Shown here piece by piece: positions 14,362 to 21,152 of a stretch of DNA of 64,000 bases (position 1 is its first letter; the number at the start of each line of letters is the position of its first letter). Position numbers and translations under genes: made by a program. The stretch spans positions 3,472,001 through 3,536,000 of the forward strand of contig CP172536.1 of NCBI GenBank assembly GCA_044598425.1, read 5' to 3'. The notes under the pieces are model-generated. The model was not told the origin of the DNA. It searched no databases and worked only from the letters and a program-made list of their open reading frames with translations. This DNA comes from JAEVLT01 sp044598425. GTDB taxonomy: Bacteria > Bacillota > Bacilli > Bacillales > Cytobacillaceae.

Positions 14362-15972
14362 ATGAAAAATAATACAAATCTTCCAAAACCTACAATCGAA
14401 GAACTTCTAAAACGCTTAGAAATGCTGGAAAAGCAAAATGCAGAATTAGAGGCGAAGCTTAAAGGGAAAAACGAGTTAGAGGTCAAAGTAAAATGGCTCG
14501 AGGAAAAACTTCACCTTATGCAGTCTAACAGATTCGGCGCTTCTAGCGAAAAAACTCTCCCTGGTCAATTGGAACTTTTTAATGAAGTAGAAAACGAATC
14601 CAATCCTGAATTACCAGAACCAGAAATAGAATCCATTACTTATAAGCGTCGCCGTAAAAAGCGTGGTTATCGCGAAGCGATGTTAGAAAACCTGCCCGTG
14701 GAAACGATTGAATACCGTTTACCAGAGGAAGAACAGGTTTGTTCGTGTTGCGGTGGAGCATTGCATGAAATGAGTACTGAAGTACGCCAAGAACTCATCT
14801 ATATTCCTGCGGAATTAAAAGTAAAGAAACATGTACAATATGTTTACTCTTGCCGTCATTGTGAGCACGAGGAGATTGAAACACCTATTAAAACAGCATC
14901 CATGCCGAAACCCGCCATCCCAGGCAGCTTGGCATCTCCTTCAATCTTGTCACATATTATGACTCAAAAATACGTAGAGGGTTTGCCTTTATATCGCCAA
15001 GAGAAACAATTTAATAGAATGGGTGTAAATCTGTCACGTCAGACGTTTGCCAATTGGATGATTATTGGTGCGGACCGGTGGTTGAGCGTGATTTATAATC
15101 GGATGCATATCCTTCTTCAAAAGCTTGATATTTTGCATGCCGATGAAACTACGCTTCAGGTTCTTCATGAACCAGGGCGAGTGGCCACTTCTAGATCCTA
15201 TTTATGGCTTTATCGCACGGGAAGAGTTGGGCCGCATATCATTCTTTATGATTACCAAGAAACTAGAGCCGGAGAAAATCCGAAGAATTTCTTGAACGAT
15301 TTCAAAGGTTATTTACAGGTTGATGGGTATGCAGGCTACCACAAGGTAGAAAATGTAACTCTTGTCGGCTGCTGGTCTCATGCACGAAGAGTCTATACGG
15401 ATGCACTAAAATCATTGCCAGCAACGAGTGCAAAACCCGTAACGGCTACAGAAGGCCTTCAATTTTGTAATAAACTTTTCGCTATTGAGCGAGATTTAAA
15501 AGAATTGGATCCCGAAGACCGCTATGAGAAACGTCTAGAAAAAAGTAAACCTGTGCTAGATGCTTTTTTGGTATGGCTAAAAATACAAGAAAAGAAAGTA
15601 TTGCCAAAGAGTACATTAGGAAAAGCCATCACGTACTGTCTTAACCAATGGGATAAATTAGTGGCCTTTTTAGAGGATGGGCGACTGGAAATCGATAATA
15701 ATAGAAGTGAACGCTCGATCAAACCTGTTGTAATTGGAAGGAAGGCATGGCTCTTTGCCAATACACCAAAAGGTGCGCGAGCCAGTGCCATTATATATAG
15801 CATCGTGGAGTCGGCAATAGCGAATGGATTAAATCCATATTACTATCTTCGATATCTATTTGAAAAGCTTCCCAATATGGATTTGACAGACGAAAATGCC
15901 CTAGACAAATTACTACCTTGGTCAACGACAATTCCTGTTAATTGCATCGTCTTTAACAAGTTAACTAAATAA
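14362..15972 (+). CDS. tnpC: IS66 transposase TnpC (DDE)
   Basis: A 536-residue, full-length IS66 transposase. An N-terminal coiled coil (about 10-60, leucine-zipper-like) precedes a zinc-binding region with CSCC and CRHC and then the DDE domain: Asp261 (HADETT), Asp321 (VDGYAGY) and Glu450 (NNRSERSIKP). It catalyses cleavage and strand transfer at the element ends. All three acidic residues are present, so the enzyme could still act, possibly with accessory proteins from other copies in the genome since tnpA and tnpB here are broken. The start ATG has no ribosome site and lies directly after a -10 element, which suggests a leaderless message. Confidence 0.92.
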   Translation: MKNNTNLPKPTIEELLKRLEMLEKQNAELEAKLKGKNELEVKVKWLEEKLHLMQSNRFGASSEKTLPGQLELFNEVENESNPELPEPEIESITYKRRRKKRGYREAMLENLPVETIEYRLPEEEQVCSCCGGALHEMSTEVRQELIYIPAELKVKKHVQYVYSCRHCEHEEIETPIKTASMPKPAIPGSLASPSILSHIMTQKYVEGLPLYRQEKQFNRMGVNLSRQTFANWMIIGADRWLSVIYNRMHILLQKLDILHADETTLQVLHEPGRVATSRSYLWLYRTGRVGPHIILYDYQETRAGENPKNFLNDFKGYLQVDGYAGYHKVENVTLVGCWSHARRVYTDALKSLPATSAKPVTATEGLQFCNKLFAIERDLKELDPEDRYEKRLEKSKPVLDAFLVWLKIQEKKVLPKSTLGKAITYCLNQWDKLVAFLEDGRLEIDNNRSERSIKPVVIGRKAWLFANTPKGARASAIIYSIVESAIANGLNPYYYLRYLFEKLPNMDLTDENALDKLLPWSTTIPVNCIVFNKLTK

Positions 15973-16020
15973 TACTTCAAGTCCCTGCCTTCAAAAAGGT
16001 GGGGACTATTTGTCACTTAC

Positions 16021-16028
16021 AAAATTTT
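16021..16028. repeat. Right target-site duplication of the IS66 element
   Basis: AAAATTTT, identical to 13537-13544. Confidence 0.92.
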
Positions 16029-16056
16029 AAACATAGGGAGAAAAAAGTTTTTGCAT

Positions 16057-16250
16057 AAGAAAAGCGCAAGCGCCCTCGGTCATCGACGTAAGGAGGTGGA
16101 CTGAAGCCGAGTGAGATAAAGGAGAGTCGAAAGACGGTAGTCTTTCGTTCTCGACAATCCGTAGACGAGGAGGGAAGCGACGTAGTCGAAAAGGGCGCTT
16201 CTCGCTAGACAGTGATCGAAGTTCAGATATAAATTCTGATAATATAAAAA
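16057..16250 (+). repeat. Dispersed palindromic element, family A, copy 2
   Basis: Starts AAGAAAAGCGCAAGCGCC, ends with GCTAGACAGTGATCGAAGTT and the tail ATAAATTCTGATA, like copy 1. The right arm reads GGGCGCTTCTCGCT instead of a perfect complement. The interior contains its own hairpin (GAAAGACGGTAGTCTTTC). Confidence 0.75.
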
Positions 16251-16254
16251 AAAC

Positions 16255-16281
16255 CGGGCAAAAACCGCCCGATCCTTTTTG
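16255..16281 (+). terminator. Short terminator-like hairpin after family A copy 2
   Basis: CGGGC and GCCCG around AAAAACC, followed after ATCC by TTTTT. Confidence 0.4.
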
Positions 16282-16301
16282 GTTTGGCTGATAAACGGAG
16301 T

Positions 16302-16566
16302 CTGTTGATTTCCGCTCCAGGCACTCGCTTTCCGCGGGCGGTCTATTTTACAAGTAATTTTATACTGAAAGTGGGGATGGATTTTTCAGGAATTTGCTTT
16401 TCATAAAATTTCACGGACTTTTTCAGTGGCTTCGCTACGCTCCTGCGGGGTCTCCCTTGATCCGCTTTTCCCGCAGGACTTTGAAATAGCTTCTTTGAAA
16501 TAACATCGCACGAAGGAAATGCGTATGCATTTTCGAGGAGTCGGTGCCTTCCGCTCCAATCAACAG
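16302..16566. repeat. Dispersed repeat, family B, copy 1
   Basis: Bounded by perfect 9-bp inverted ends CTGTTGATT and AATCAACAG. It contains the recurring blocks TTTCCGCGGGCGGTC, CTGCGGGGTCTCCC and CTTCCGCTCCAATCAACA. Copies or parts lie at 17110-17237 and 44551-44679. This is a well known kind of Bacillaceae interspersed sequence; function unknown. The reading frame 16343-16573 inside it is not a gene. Confidence 0.8.
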
Positions 16567-16604
16567 GGTGCAAGAACTGAATTAAGCATAGTTTATCTAG
16601 GCCT

Positions 16605-16945
16605 TTCTCATTTACTGGTATTTACCGGGCGTTAGACACCTCTATCAACCAGGTTTTTCCCTTTTACTGGTACTTACCGGGCGTTAGACACCTCTATCAA
16701 CCAGATTTTTCCCTTTTACTGGTATTTACCGGGCGTTAGACAGTTCTATCAACCAGATTTTTCCCTTTTACTGGTATTTACCGGGCGTTAGACACCTCTA
16801 TCAACCAGATTTTTCCCTTTTACTGGTACTTACCGGGTGATAGACACCTCTATCAACCAGGTTTTTCCCTTTTACTGGTACTTACCGGTTGATAGACACC
16901 TCTATCAACCAGGTTTTTCCCTTTTATTGGTATCTACTGAGCGAT
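16605..16945. repeat. Second 52-bp tandem array, six units plus a degenerate seventh
   Basis: Units begin TTTTACTGGTA and recur every 52 bp (for example 16661, 16713, 16765). One unit holds the perfect hairpin GGTTGATAGA-CACC-TCTATCAACC; the other units carry decayed versions with GGGCGTTAGA or GGGTGATAGA as left arm. The sequence is unrelated to the first array, but the period is the same. Confidence 0.9.
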
Positions 16946-16953
16946 AAGTTAAC

Positions 16954-16997
16954 ATATAAAAACCCACCAAGAATGTTTCATTCCTGCTGGGTTTGAT
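16954..16997 (-). terminator. Terminator of the truncated fdhD gene
   Basis: On the minus strand AAACCCAGCAGGAATG pairs with CATTCTTGGTGGGTTT and is followed by TTAT. It sits right after the stop of the fdhD remnant. Confidence 0.75.
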
Positions 16998-16998
16998 T

Positions 16999-17109
16999 TT
17001 ATGATCCCATTTCTGTTTCTTCCTTTGTAATTCTCCAGTCATGGGTATAAATATTAAAGCTTTGGTTCCGAATAAACCCTACTGTCGTGATCCCAAGATT
17101 GTCGGCCAT
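16999..17109 (-). pseudogene. fdhD: fdhD 3' remnant (formate dehydrogenase accessory sulfurtransferase)
   Basis: The last 36 codons, from LGITTVGFIRNQSFNIYTH to the stop, match the C-terminus of FdhD, which transfers sulfur to the molybdenum cofactor of formate dehydrogenase. Upstream of MADNLG the homology stops exactly where a family B repeat begins, so the first 85 to 90 percent of the gene is gone. The original terminator is still present downstream. A longer frame into the repeat (to 17190) is not meaningful. The identification rests on a short but distinctive block. Confidence 0.65.
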
Positions 17110-17237
17110 CTCGCTTTGGCGCCTGCGGGGTCTCCCCTGCCCCGTACTCCCGCAGGACTTTGAATTAGCTTCATTGAAACAACACCGCACGAAGGAAATG
17201 CGAGCATTTTCGAGGAGTCTTCGCCGCCTTCAACAGA
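17110..17237. repeat. Dispersed repeat, family B, partial copy 2
   Basis: GCGCCTGCGGGGTCTCCCC, CCCGCAGGACTTTGAA and AACACCGCACGAAGGAAATG are shared with copy 1; the left third is missing and the right end is AACAGA. The left border coincides with the break in fdhD. Confidence 0.75.
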
Positions 17238-17262
17238 CAAGGTTCAGAGCAATAAACAAAAA

Positions 17263-17298
17263 AGGGTGTTCCTAAAAGCTATACTTTTGGGACACCCT
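17263..17298 (-). terminator. Hairpin terminator on the minus strand
   Basis: AGGGTGTCCCAAAAG pairs with CTTTTAGGAACACCCT and is followed by TTTTTG on the minus strand. Confidence 0.6.
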
Positions 17299-17302
17299 CA
17301 AT

Positions 17303-17338
17303 TATCGAAGTTCAGATATAAATTCTGATAGCATAAAA
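17303..17338 (+). repeat. Isolated tail of the family A element
   Basis: TTATCGAAGTTCAGATATAA then ATTCTGATAGCATAAAA matches the right end of family A copies; the GCGCAAGCGCC part is absent. Confidence 0.65.
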
Positions 17339-17370
17339 AAACTCCGGCGTGAAAAGCGCCGGAAAAAAAG
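17335..17370 (-). terminator. Terminator of the ssbB transcription unit
   Basis: CCGGCG and CGCCGG arms (17344-17349, 17357-17362) with T7 on the minus-strand exit; A-rich on the other side, so possibly bidirectional. Confidence 0.75.
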
Positions 17371-17431
17371 GGAGAGTTTGTTCGAGGAGTTGATTGAATT
17401 TCTCTAAGGCGGGATTCTCATGGAGAAATTT

Positions 17432-17635
17432 TTAAAGTTTTGGTTGTTTTCTGTCTGGATGGAGGAGGATTCGAGTTTGGCTGCGCTTAATTTCCCTCTG
17501 CTCCATCAACAGCCATTCTAGCTGACTGACGCGCTGCTGCAAATGGTCAATGCTTTGGTTGGATTTCCCTACCATTTTAATCAAACTTTCTAACAGTTGT
17601 TCTAAGCTGCTTACAACATCCTGTTTACATTCCAA
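17432..17635 (-). CDS. Small coiled-coil protein translationally coupled to ssbB
   Basis: A 67-residue protein beginning at TTG 17635, 11 bases inside the end of ssbB. GGGAGG lies nine bases before the TTG and the ssbB stop overlaps, which is the layout of translational coupling. The product (ECKQDVVSSLEQLLESLIK, then NQSIDHLQQRVSQLEWLLME) is almost entirely helical with leucine heptads and a basic C-terminal tail. I do not recognise a family. The same frame is also open upstream through the repeats encoding the SSB tail, but that part is a by-product of the repeat sequence. It could be a partner of the SSB, or a spurious frame kept open by chance; the ribosome site argues for a real gene. 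Confidence 0.55.
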   Translation of the reverse strand: MECKQDVVSSLEQLLESLIKMVGKSNQSIDHLQQRVSQLEWLLMEQREIKRSQTRILLHPDRKQPKL

Positions 17636-18158
17636 CTGGCAGTCCCTCCCTGCTGCTTCGTTCTGGCGGTAGGTCTGTATACGGCCTGTCGCTGTCTCGT
17701 TCCGGCGGCGGGGTCGCAAACGACCTATCGTTGCTTCGTTCCGGCAGCGGCTCCGCATAAGGCCTGTCGTGGCTTCGTTCCGGCACCGGGGCCGCATAAG
17801 GCTTACTGCTTTTTGCATCTGAAGCTGGCCCTGCGGGTGGTTTGCTGCTTAGAAAGCTTACATTTTCCGCAACGACTTCGGTTAAATACACTCTTTTTCC
17901 CTCTTGATTATCATAATGACGGGTTTGAATTCTGCCGGTAATGCCGACCACCGAACCTTTTCGGCAATAGGCTGTCGTATTTTCAGCCGCCTTTCGCCAC
18001 AGTGTGCATTGAACAAAATCGGTATCAATTTCACCATTATGGTTGCGGTAGTGGCGATTGACAGCAAGTGTTACATTGGTTACCGGCGTCCCTTCGGTTG
18101 TAATTTTCAATTCCGGATTTCGCGTCAGCCTTCCCACAAGCGTCACTTGATTGATCAT
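17625..18158 (-). CDS. ssbB: Single-stranded DNA-binding protein SsbB/YwpH with repeat-bearing C-terminal tail
   Basis: A 177-residue SSB. Residues 1 to about 105 form the OB fold (MINQVTLVGRLTRNPEL, then FVQCTLWRKAAENTTAYC and VGITGRIQTR). In B. subtilis SsbB is about 113 residues, binds ssDNA in competence and lacks the acidic tail of SsbA. Here a tail of about 65 residues contains four 13-residue repeats of the type DRPYAEPLPERSN and ends GLPVGM, with no acidic tip that would recruit SSB-interacting proteins. The gene order (ywpF divergent on the right) supports SsbB rather than SsbA. The start is ATG 18158 behind AGGAGGAG. A 21-bp dyad lies upstream. Confidence 0.9.
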   Translation of the reverse strand: MINQVTLVGRLTRNPELKITTEGTPVTNVTLAVNRHYRNHNGEIDTDFVQCTLWRKAAENTTAYCRKGSVVGITGRIQTRHYDNQEGKRVYLTEVVAENVSFLSSKPPAGPASDAKSSKPYAAPVPERSHDRPYAEPLPERSNDRSFATPPPERDSDRPYTDLPPERSSREGLPVGM

Positions 18159-18215
18159 ATTTCTCCTCCTTTCGCTTTGATGGTTTTATCATAGCGCCTA
18201 CCCTTTCCAGTTGTA

Positions 18216-18236
18216 AAAATGGCAAATTGCCGTTTT
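18216..18236. promoter_or_regulatory. 21-bp dyad between ssbB and ywpF
   Basis: AAAAT-GGCAA-A-TTGCC-GTTTT is symmetric but for one T/G pair. It lies 58 bp upstream of ssbB and could be an operator; it does not match the ComK box pair I would expect at ssbB. Confidence 0.3.
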
Positions 18237-18367
18237 CTGAAGCGTTCGTTTGCGAAAATGAATAAATCTCCTGGAGAAACAATTATTTTGAACAAGCGGC
18301 TGTAGAAAATTGCTGTTTTTGACACATTTCTTAAATATTTTTCGACAATGGTTTTGCGGTCGCAGTA

Positions 18368-18376
18368 TGTTATAAT
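18368..18376 (+). promoter_or_regulatory. Extended -10 element for ywpF
   Basis: TGTTATAAT about 73 bp before the gene; -35 not evident. Confidence 0.4.
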
Positions 18377-18448
18377 CGGAGTGAGAATTTCCAACGGTTT
18401 CCGCAATTCACGAGCAGCTCTTGTCGAAAAAGGAAGGAGTGTGAAGTT

Positions 18449-18874
18449 TTGCTAATGAAAACATTTAAGCTCATTTCATTAGAAGTAGTTGATGAAGATA
18501 CGGTCATTGAGGTTCCATTAACAGATGGATTGATTATTAATAAAGAAGATGAACATTCCACATGGCTGCTTGAAGCCTACACAGCTGCCCCGCTTTATGA
18601 TTTTTTTAAAAAATTAGCCGATGACAATAACGAGATGATTGTTCAAGCGGTCATCACCAAAAAGGACAATGATCCTGCTTTTTTCCAAACAAAAGTGGTC
18701 AACTTAAATCAGTTTGAACACCACATAAGTGTTCTGCTGCAAGGACGCCTGCGCAGAGCGAGGAGAGATTACTCCGAACTTCTGCTTGACAGTCTCCTGC
18801 AAAAAGGTTTTTCCGGAGAGGCTCTCCTGCACGAATTCAAAGATAAGATGAAAAGCAAACCGCGGATCAAATAG
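18449..18874 (+). CDS. ywpF: YwpF-like protein of unknown function
   Basis: A 141-residue soluble protein (139 if the ATG at 18455 is used). KTFKLISLEVVDEDTVIEV then LTDGLIINKEDE and VITKKDNDPAFF are characteristic of the YwpF family, which is conserved in Bacillaceae next to ssbB and fabZ and has no known role. AAGGAG is nine bases before the TTG at 18449 and 15 before the ATG at 18455, so the TTG start is favoured by spacing although relatives begin at MKTFK. The C-terminal half has a basic patch (GRLRRARRDY) and ends MKSKPRIK. It is divergent from ssbB with its own promoter and terminator. Confidence 0.8.
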   Translation: MLMKTFKLISLEVVDEDTVIEVPLTDGLIINKEDEHSTWLLEAYTAAPLYDFFKKLADDNNEMIVQAVITKKDNDPAFFQTKVVNLNQFEHHISVLLQGRLRRARRDYSELLLDSLLQKGFSGEALLHEFKDKMKSKPRIK

Positions 18875-18880
18875 TTCGAT

Positions 18881-18913
18881 GCCAGCCCAATAGCCGGGAC
18901 TGGCTTTTATTTT
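18881..18913 (+). terminator. Terminator of ywpF
   Basis: GCCAGCCC and GGGACTGGC arms followed by TTTTATTTT. Confidence 0.75.
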
Positions 18914-18966
18914 CGAAAAAAATTTTGCACAATCTTCGATTACATTCAGTGTCAACGAAAAGATTA

Positions 18967-19131
18967 TTGGAGGAAGGGAGTTATAGCATCAGCCTGATTG
19001 CCCCCATTGTTGGAATCGGTGTTGCCATCTTTGTCAGTAATATGATTTCAAGGCCAGAACAAGCTGTTTCCAACTCGCTCAGACTGCTGGCAAAAGGCAA
19101 TTTGTCCATCTCGGATGTTCGCCCAGTTTAA
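18967..19131 (+). pseudogene. Methyl-accepting chemotaxis protein remnant (TM2 plus HAMP)
   Basis: A short frame encodes SLIAPIVGIGVAIFVSNMI then RPEQAVSNSLRLLAKGNLSI, the pattern of a second membrane helix running into a HAMP domain of an MCP. There is no ligand-binding or signalling domain on either side and no ribosome site at a suitable start, so this is a decayed fragment. An MCP relative with the same architecture is intact at 56541-57830. Confidence 0.55.
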
Positions 19132-19144
19132 ATGATAAGGACCT

Positions 19145-19175
19145 GAGCACTCGCAGCGGGCGGGTGTTCTTTTTA
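19145..19175 (+). terminator. Terminator-like hairpin after the MCP remnant
   Basis: GAGCACTCGC pairs imperfectly with GGCGGGTGTTC, followed by TTTTT. Confidence 0.5.
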
Positions 19176-19249
19176 GTTAGATTCTTAGGGGGCGGCTCCC
19201 TTTAGCCGACTTTTTCCATCGTACGAAATCAAATAATTCTTCCAACATA

Positions 19250-19293
19250 AAAAGAAACCCCGCCATCTCTTTTCAGCAAGGTTTCTCTTTTTT
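19250..19293 (-). terminator. Terminator of fabZ
   Basis: AGAAACC and GGTTTCT arms flank a 20-base loop; T-rich exits on both strands, with TTTTTAT on the fabZ side. Confidence 0.65.
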
Positions 19294-19299
19294 CTCCAA

Positions 19300-19737
19300 C
19301 TATTTCTCTTCCTTATCCCCAAGCGCGAACGTGATTTCCGCTTCACAGACAAGCTCTCCATCCACGGTAGCAACGGCTTTTCCTTTTCCGATCGAACCGC
19401 GGACACGCGTCATTTCCACTTCAAGGCGGAGCTGGTCGCCAGGTACGACTTGTTTTTTGAAGCGGCAGCTGTCAATTCCGGCAAAAAAAGCGAGCCGGCC
19501 GCGGTTTTCTTTTTTAATCAGCACGGCAACCGCGCCGACTTGGGCAAGGGCCTCCACAATTAGCACGCCGGGCATAACCGGGTAGTGCGGAAAATGTCCA
19601 TTAAAAAATTCTTCATTCGCTGTCACATTTTTAATTCCCACCGCGCGCTTCCCTTCTTCTACTTCCAAAATTTTGTCCACCAACAAAAAGGGATAGCGGT
19701 GTGGAATGATTTCTTTAATTTGCGTCACATCTAACAT
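19300..19737 (-). CDS. fabZ: (3R)-hydroxyacyl-ACP dehydratase FabZ
   Basis: A 145-residue hotdog-fold dehydratase of type II fatty acid synthesis, cytoplasmic. The catalytic His is in FFNGHFPHYPVMPG and the catalytic Glu in IVEALAQVGA. It removes water from 3-hydroxyacyl-ACP to give trans-2-enoyl-ACP for FabI. Length and start (MLDVTQIKEIIPHRYPFLL) agree with the family; AGGAGG precedes the ATG. The upstream region carries a short family A repeat 30 bp before the gene, so its promoter must lie inside or beyond that element. Confidence 0.96.
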   Translation of the reverse strand: MLDVTQIKEIIPHRYPFLLVDKILEVEEGKRAVGIKNVTANEEFFNGHFPHYPVMPGVLIVEALAQVGAVAVLIKKENRGRLAFFAGIDSCRFKKQVVPGDQLRLEVEMTRVRGSIGKGKAVATVDGELVCEAEITFALGDKEEK

Positions 19738-19768
19738 TTAGTACCTCCTACAATAATAGGTATTGATT

Positions 19769-19865
19769 TTTAGCTAATCAGAATTTATATCTGCACTTCG
19801 ATAACTGTCTAGCGAGAAGCGCCCTATCGACTACGCCGATGAGCAAGGCGCTTGCGCTTTTCTTA
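19769..19865 (-). repeat. Dispersed palindromic element, family A, short copy 3
   Basis: Read on the minus strand: AAGAAAAGCGCAAGCGCC, a 45-bp middle, GGGCGCTTCTCGCTAGACAG, TTATCGAAGTGCAGATATAA, ATTCTGATTAGCTA. It is half the length of copies 1 and 2 (internal deletion). Confidence 0.8.
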
Positions 19866-19873
19866 ATTATACA

Positions 19874-19898
19874 CAAAAAAGAAGGGAGTTCTCCCTTC
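19874..19898 (-). terminator. Terminator of the EpuA-like gene
   Basis: GAAGGGAG and CTCCCTTC arms with loop TT, then TTTTTTGTG on the minus strand. Confidence 0.8.
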
Positions 19899-19902
19899 CT
19901 GA

Positions 19903-20184
19903 TTATTTTTCTTTTTCCACAAGGTCGCGAATATGCGTCCAGGTCGATGCTTTGAAAACATCGGTGGCCTTCCCGCCCCCGATGGCGCCATAACCAACGA
20001 GCGCCCCAGATGTTATGCTCACCACAATCATCACGAGCAGCAAAACAATGCGAAGCCAGATGGGAATAAGACGAACCCGAATCCGCCCTGAGCCTGAGGA
20101 CGAATGCTCATTGACCTGCTTTTGCTTCTTCAATTCCTCACGCGTATTCGCTTGCCCTTCCTCCGATTGCTGTTCCGCCATCAT
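19903..20184 (-). CDS. EpuA-family small membrane protein (often named DNA-directed RNA polymerase subunit beta)
   Basis: A 93-residue protein: polar, charged N-terminus (about 40 residues, EELKKQKQVNEHSSSGS), then IRVRLIPIWLRIVLLLVMIV forming a single membrane helix, then GYGAIGGGKATDVF and a short outer tail ending HIRDLVEKEK. This pattern is the EpuA/DUF family that sits between fabZ and flhP in many Bacillaceae and is commonly but misleadingly labelled RNA polymerase beta subunit. The start ATG 20184 follows AAGGAG by six bases; a longer frame upstream lacks a ribosome site. Function unknown. Confidence 0.75.
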   Translation of the reverse strand: MMAEQQSEEGQANTREELKKQKQVNEHSSSGSGRIRVRLIPIWLRIVLLLVMIVVSITSGALVGYGAIGGGKATDVFKASTWTHIRDLVEKEK

Positions 20185-20246
20185 CGCATTCTCCTTTTGA
20201 AAAATCAACCGTTTCACTATTTTATAAAAATCCTCTGCTTTAAACC

Positions 20247-21077
20247 CTAGCGAATTCCGTTAATCAGCCCCATCATTTGATCCGCAATTGTAACCGATCT
20301 CGACTGAAATTGATACGAACGCTGGACATTCATCAAATCGGTCATTTCCTTCGATAGATCCACATTTGACTGCTCGAGCATGCCCTGACCAACCGAAATC
20401 AACCCTCTCTGCTGTCCGGTTAAATCGGTCAGCACATCCGCTGGCGTTACCCCTGCCACATTCGCAGCAAGACCGATTACATTTCCGCCCTTTTGCTCAA
20501 AATATTGCGGCTTATTGATTTGAACAACACCCAAATTGAAAGATTGGCTCGCACCATTTGTCATCGTGACATTCATCTGGCCCGTTCCACTCACTTCAAT
20601 TTTACCAACATCTCCCGTCAACGTGATCGGCTTGTTATTTTCATCCAAAACAGGACTTCCATCGCTCATGACAAGCATCACTTCATTCGCCGAAACAGGT
20701 GAGAGCGAGAACGAACCATCCCTTGTGTACTGAACAGTGTTATCCTTTGGAGACAAAACTTTAAAATATTGATTCTCCTTTTGAAAAGCCAAATCGAGAT
20801 TTCTTCCCGTTGTTTTCAGACTTCCTTGTTTGGCAACCATTTGAACTTGGTCAAGCCTCGCCCCGACACCTTGGCGAATCCCATTTGGAGTAAGCCGGCC
20901 AACTTCCGCGTTGGCAATCGGCTGATTATCGAACTGCTGAAAAAGCAAATCCGTAAAAGTGGCCTGTCTGCTTTTATAGCCCGTCGTATCCACATTCGCC
21001 AAGTTATTGCTTATTATGTCCATTTGCTTTTGCAATTGACTCAACGTATTCGTTGCCGTAATCATTGTGCTGTTCAT
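20247..21077 (-). CDS. flhP: Flagellar hook-basal body protein FlhP
   Basis: A 276-residue rod/hook-family protein of the FlgF/FlgG type. Hallmarks: N-terminal NTLSQLQKQMDIISNNLANV with TTGYK, internal YTRDGSFSLSP, and C-terminal GMLEQSNVDLSKEMTDLM with YQFQSRSVTIADQM, the two helical ends that pack into the axial structure. It is exported by the flagellar type III system and assembles in the distal rod or hook base. It lies 75 bp downstream of flhO with a good ribosome site (GGGAGG) and is probably co-transcribed with it. FlhP and FlhO are the B. subtilis pair downstream of mbl. Confidence 0.93.
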   Translation of the reverse strand: MNSTMITATNTLSQLQKQMDIISNNLANVDTTGYKSRQATFTDLLFQQFDNQPIANAEVGRLTPNGIRQGVGARLDQVQMVAKQGSLKTTGRNLDLAFQKENQYFKVLSPKDNTVQYTRDGSFSLSPVSANEVMLVMSDGSPVLDENNKPITLTGDVGKIEVSGTGQMNVTMTNGASQSFNLGVVQINKPQYFEQKGGNVIGLAANVAGVTPADVLTDLTGQQRGLISVGQGMLEQSNVDLSKEMTDLMNVQRSYQFQSRSVTIADQMMGLINGIR

Positions 21078-21152
21078 TTGAATTCCTCCCTTTGGAGTTC
21101 AAACCCTTTTTTTTGAAAAAAACTTTCGGGTGACGGAGCTGGCAATTTTGAA

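Larger units (their letters stand above)
13545..16020 (+). mobile_element. IS66-family insertion sequence, 2476 bp
   Basis: Terminal inverted repeats are GTAAGCGTCAAATTCT at the left and, read inward from the right, GTAAGTGACAAATAGT. Both continue with CCCACCT a few bases later. An 8-bp target duplication flanks the element, which is the size expected for IS66. The cargo is the standard tnpA-tnpB-tnpC set. tnpC is intact; tnpA and tnpB carry frameshifts. The matching target duplication implies that the insertion itself has not been rearranged. Confidence 0.95.

Noticed and set aside
16343..16573. Minus-strand frame in the family B repeat
   Set aside because: Lies wholly in a dispersed repeat; no homology recognised.
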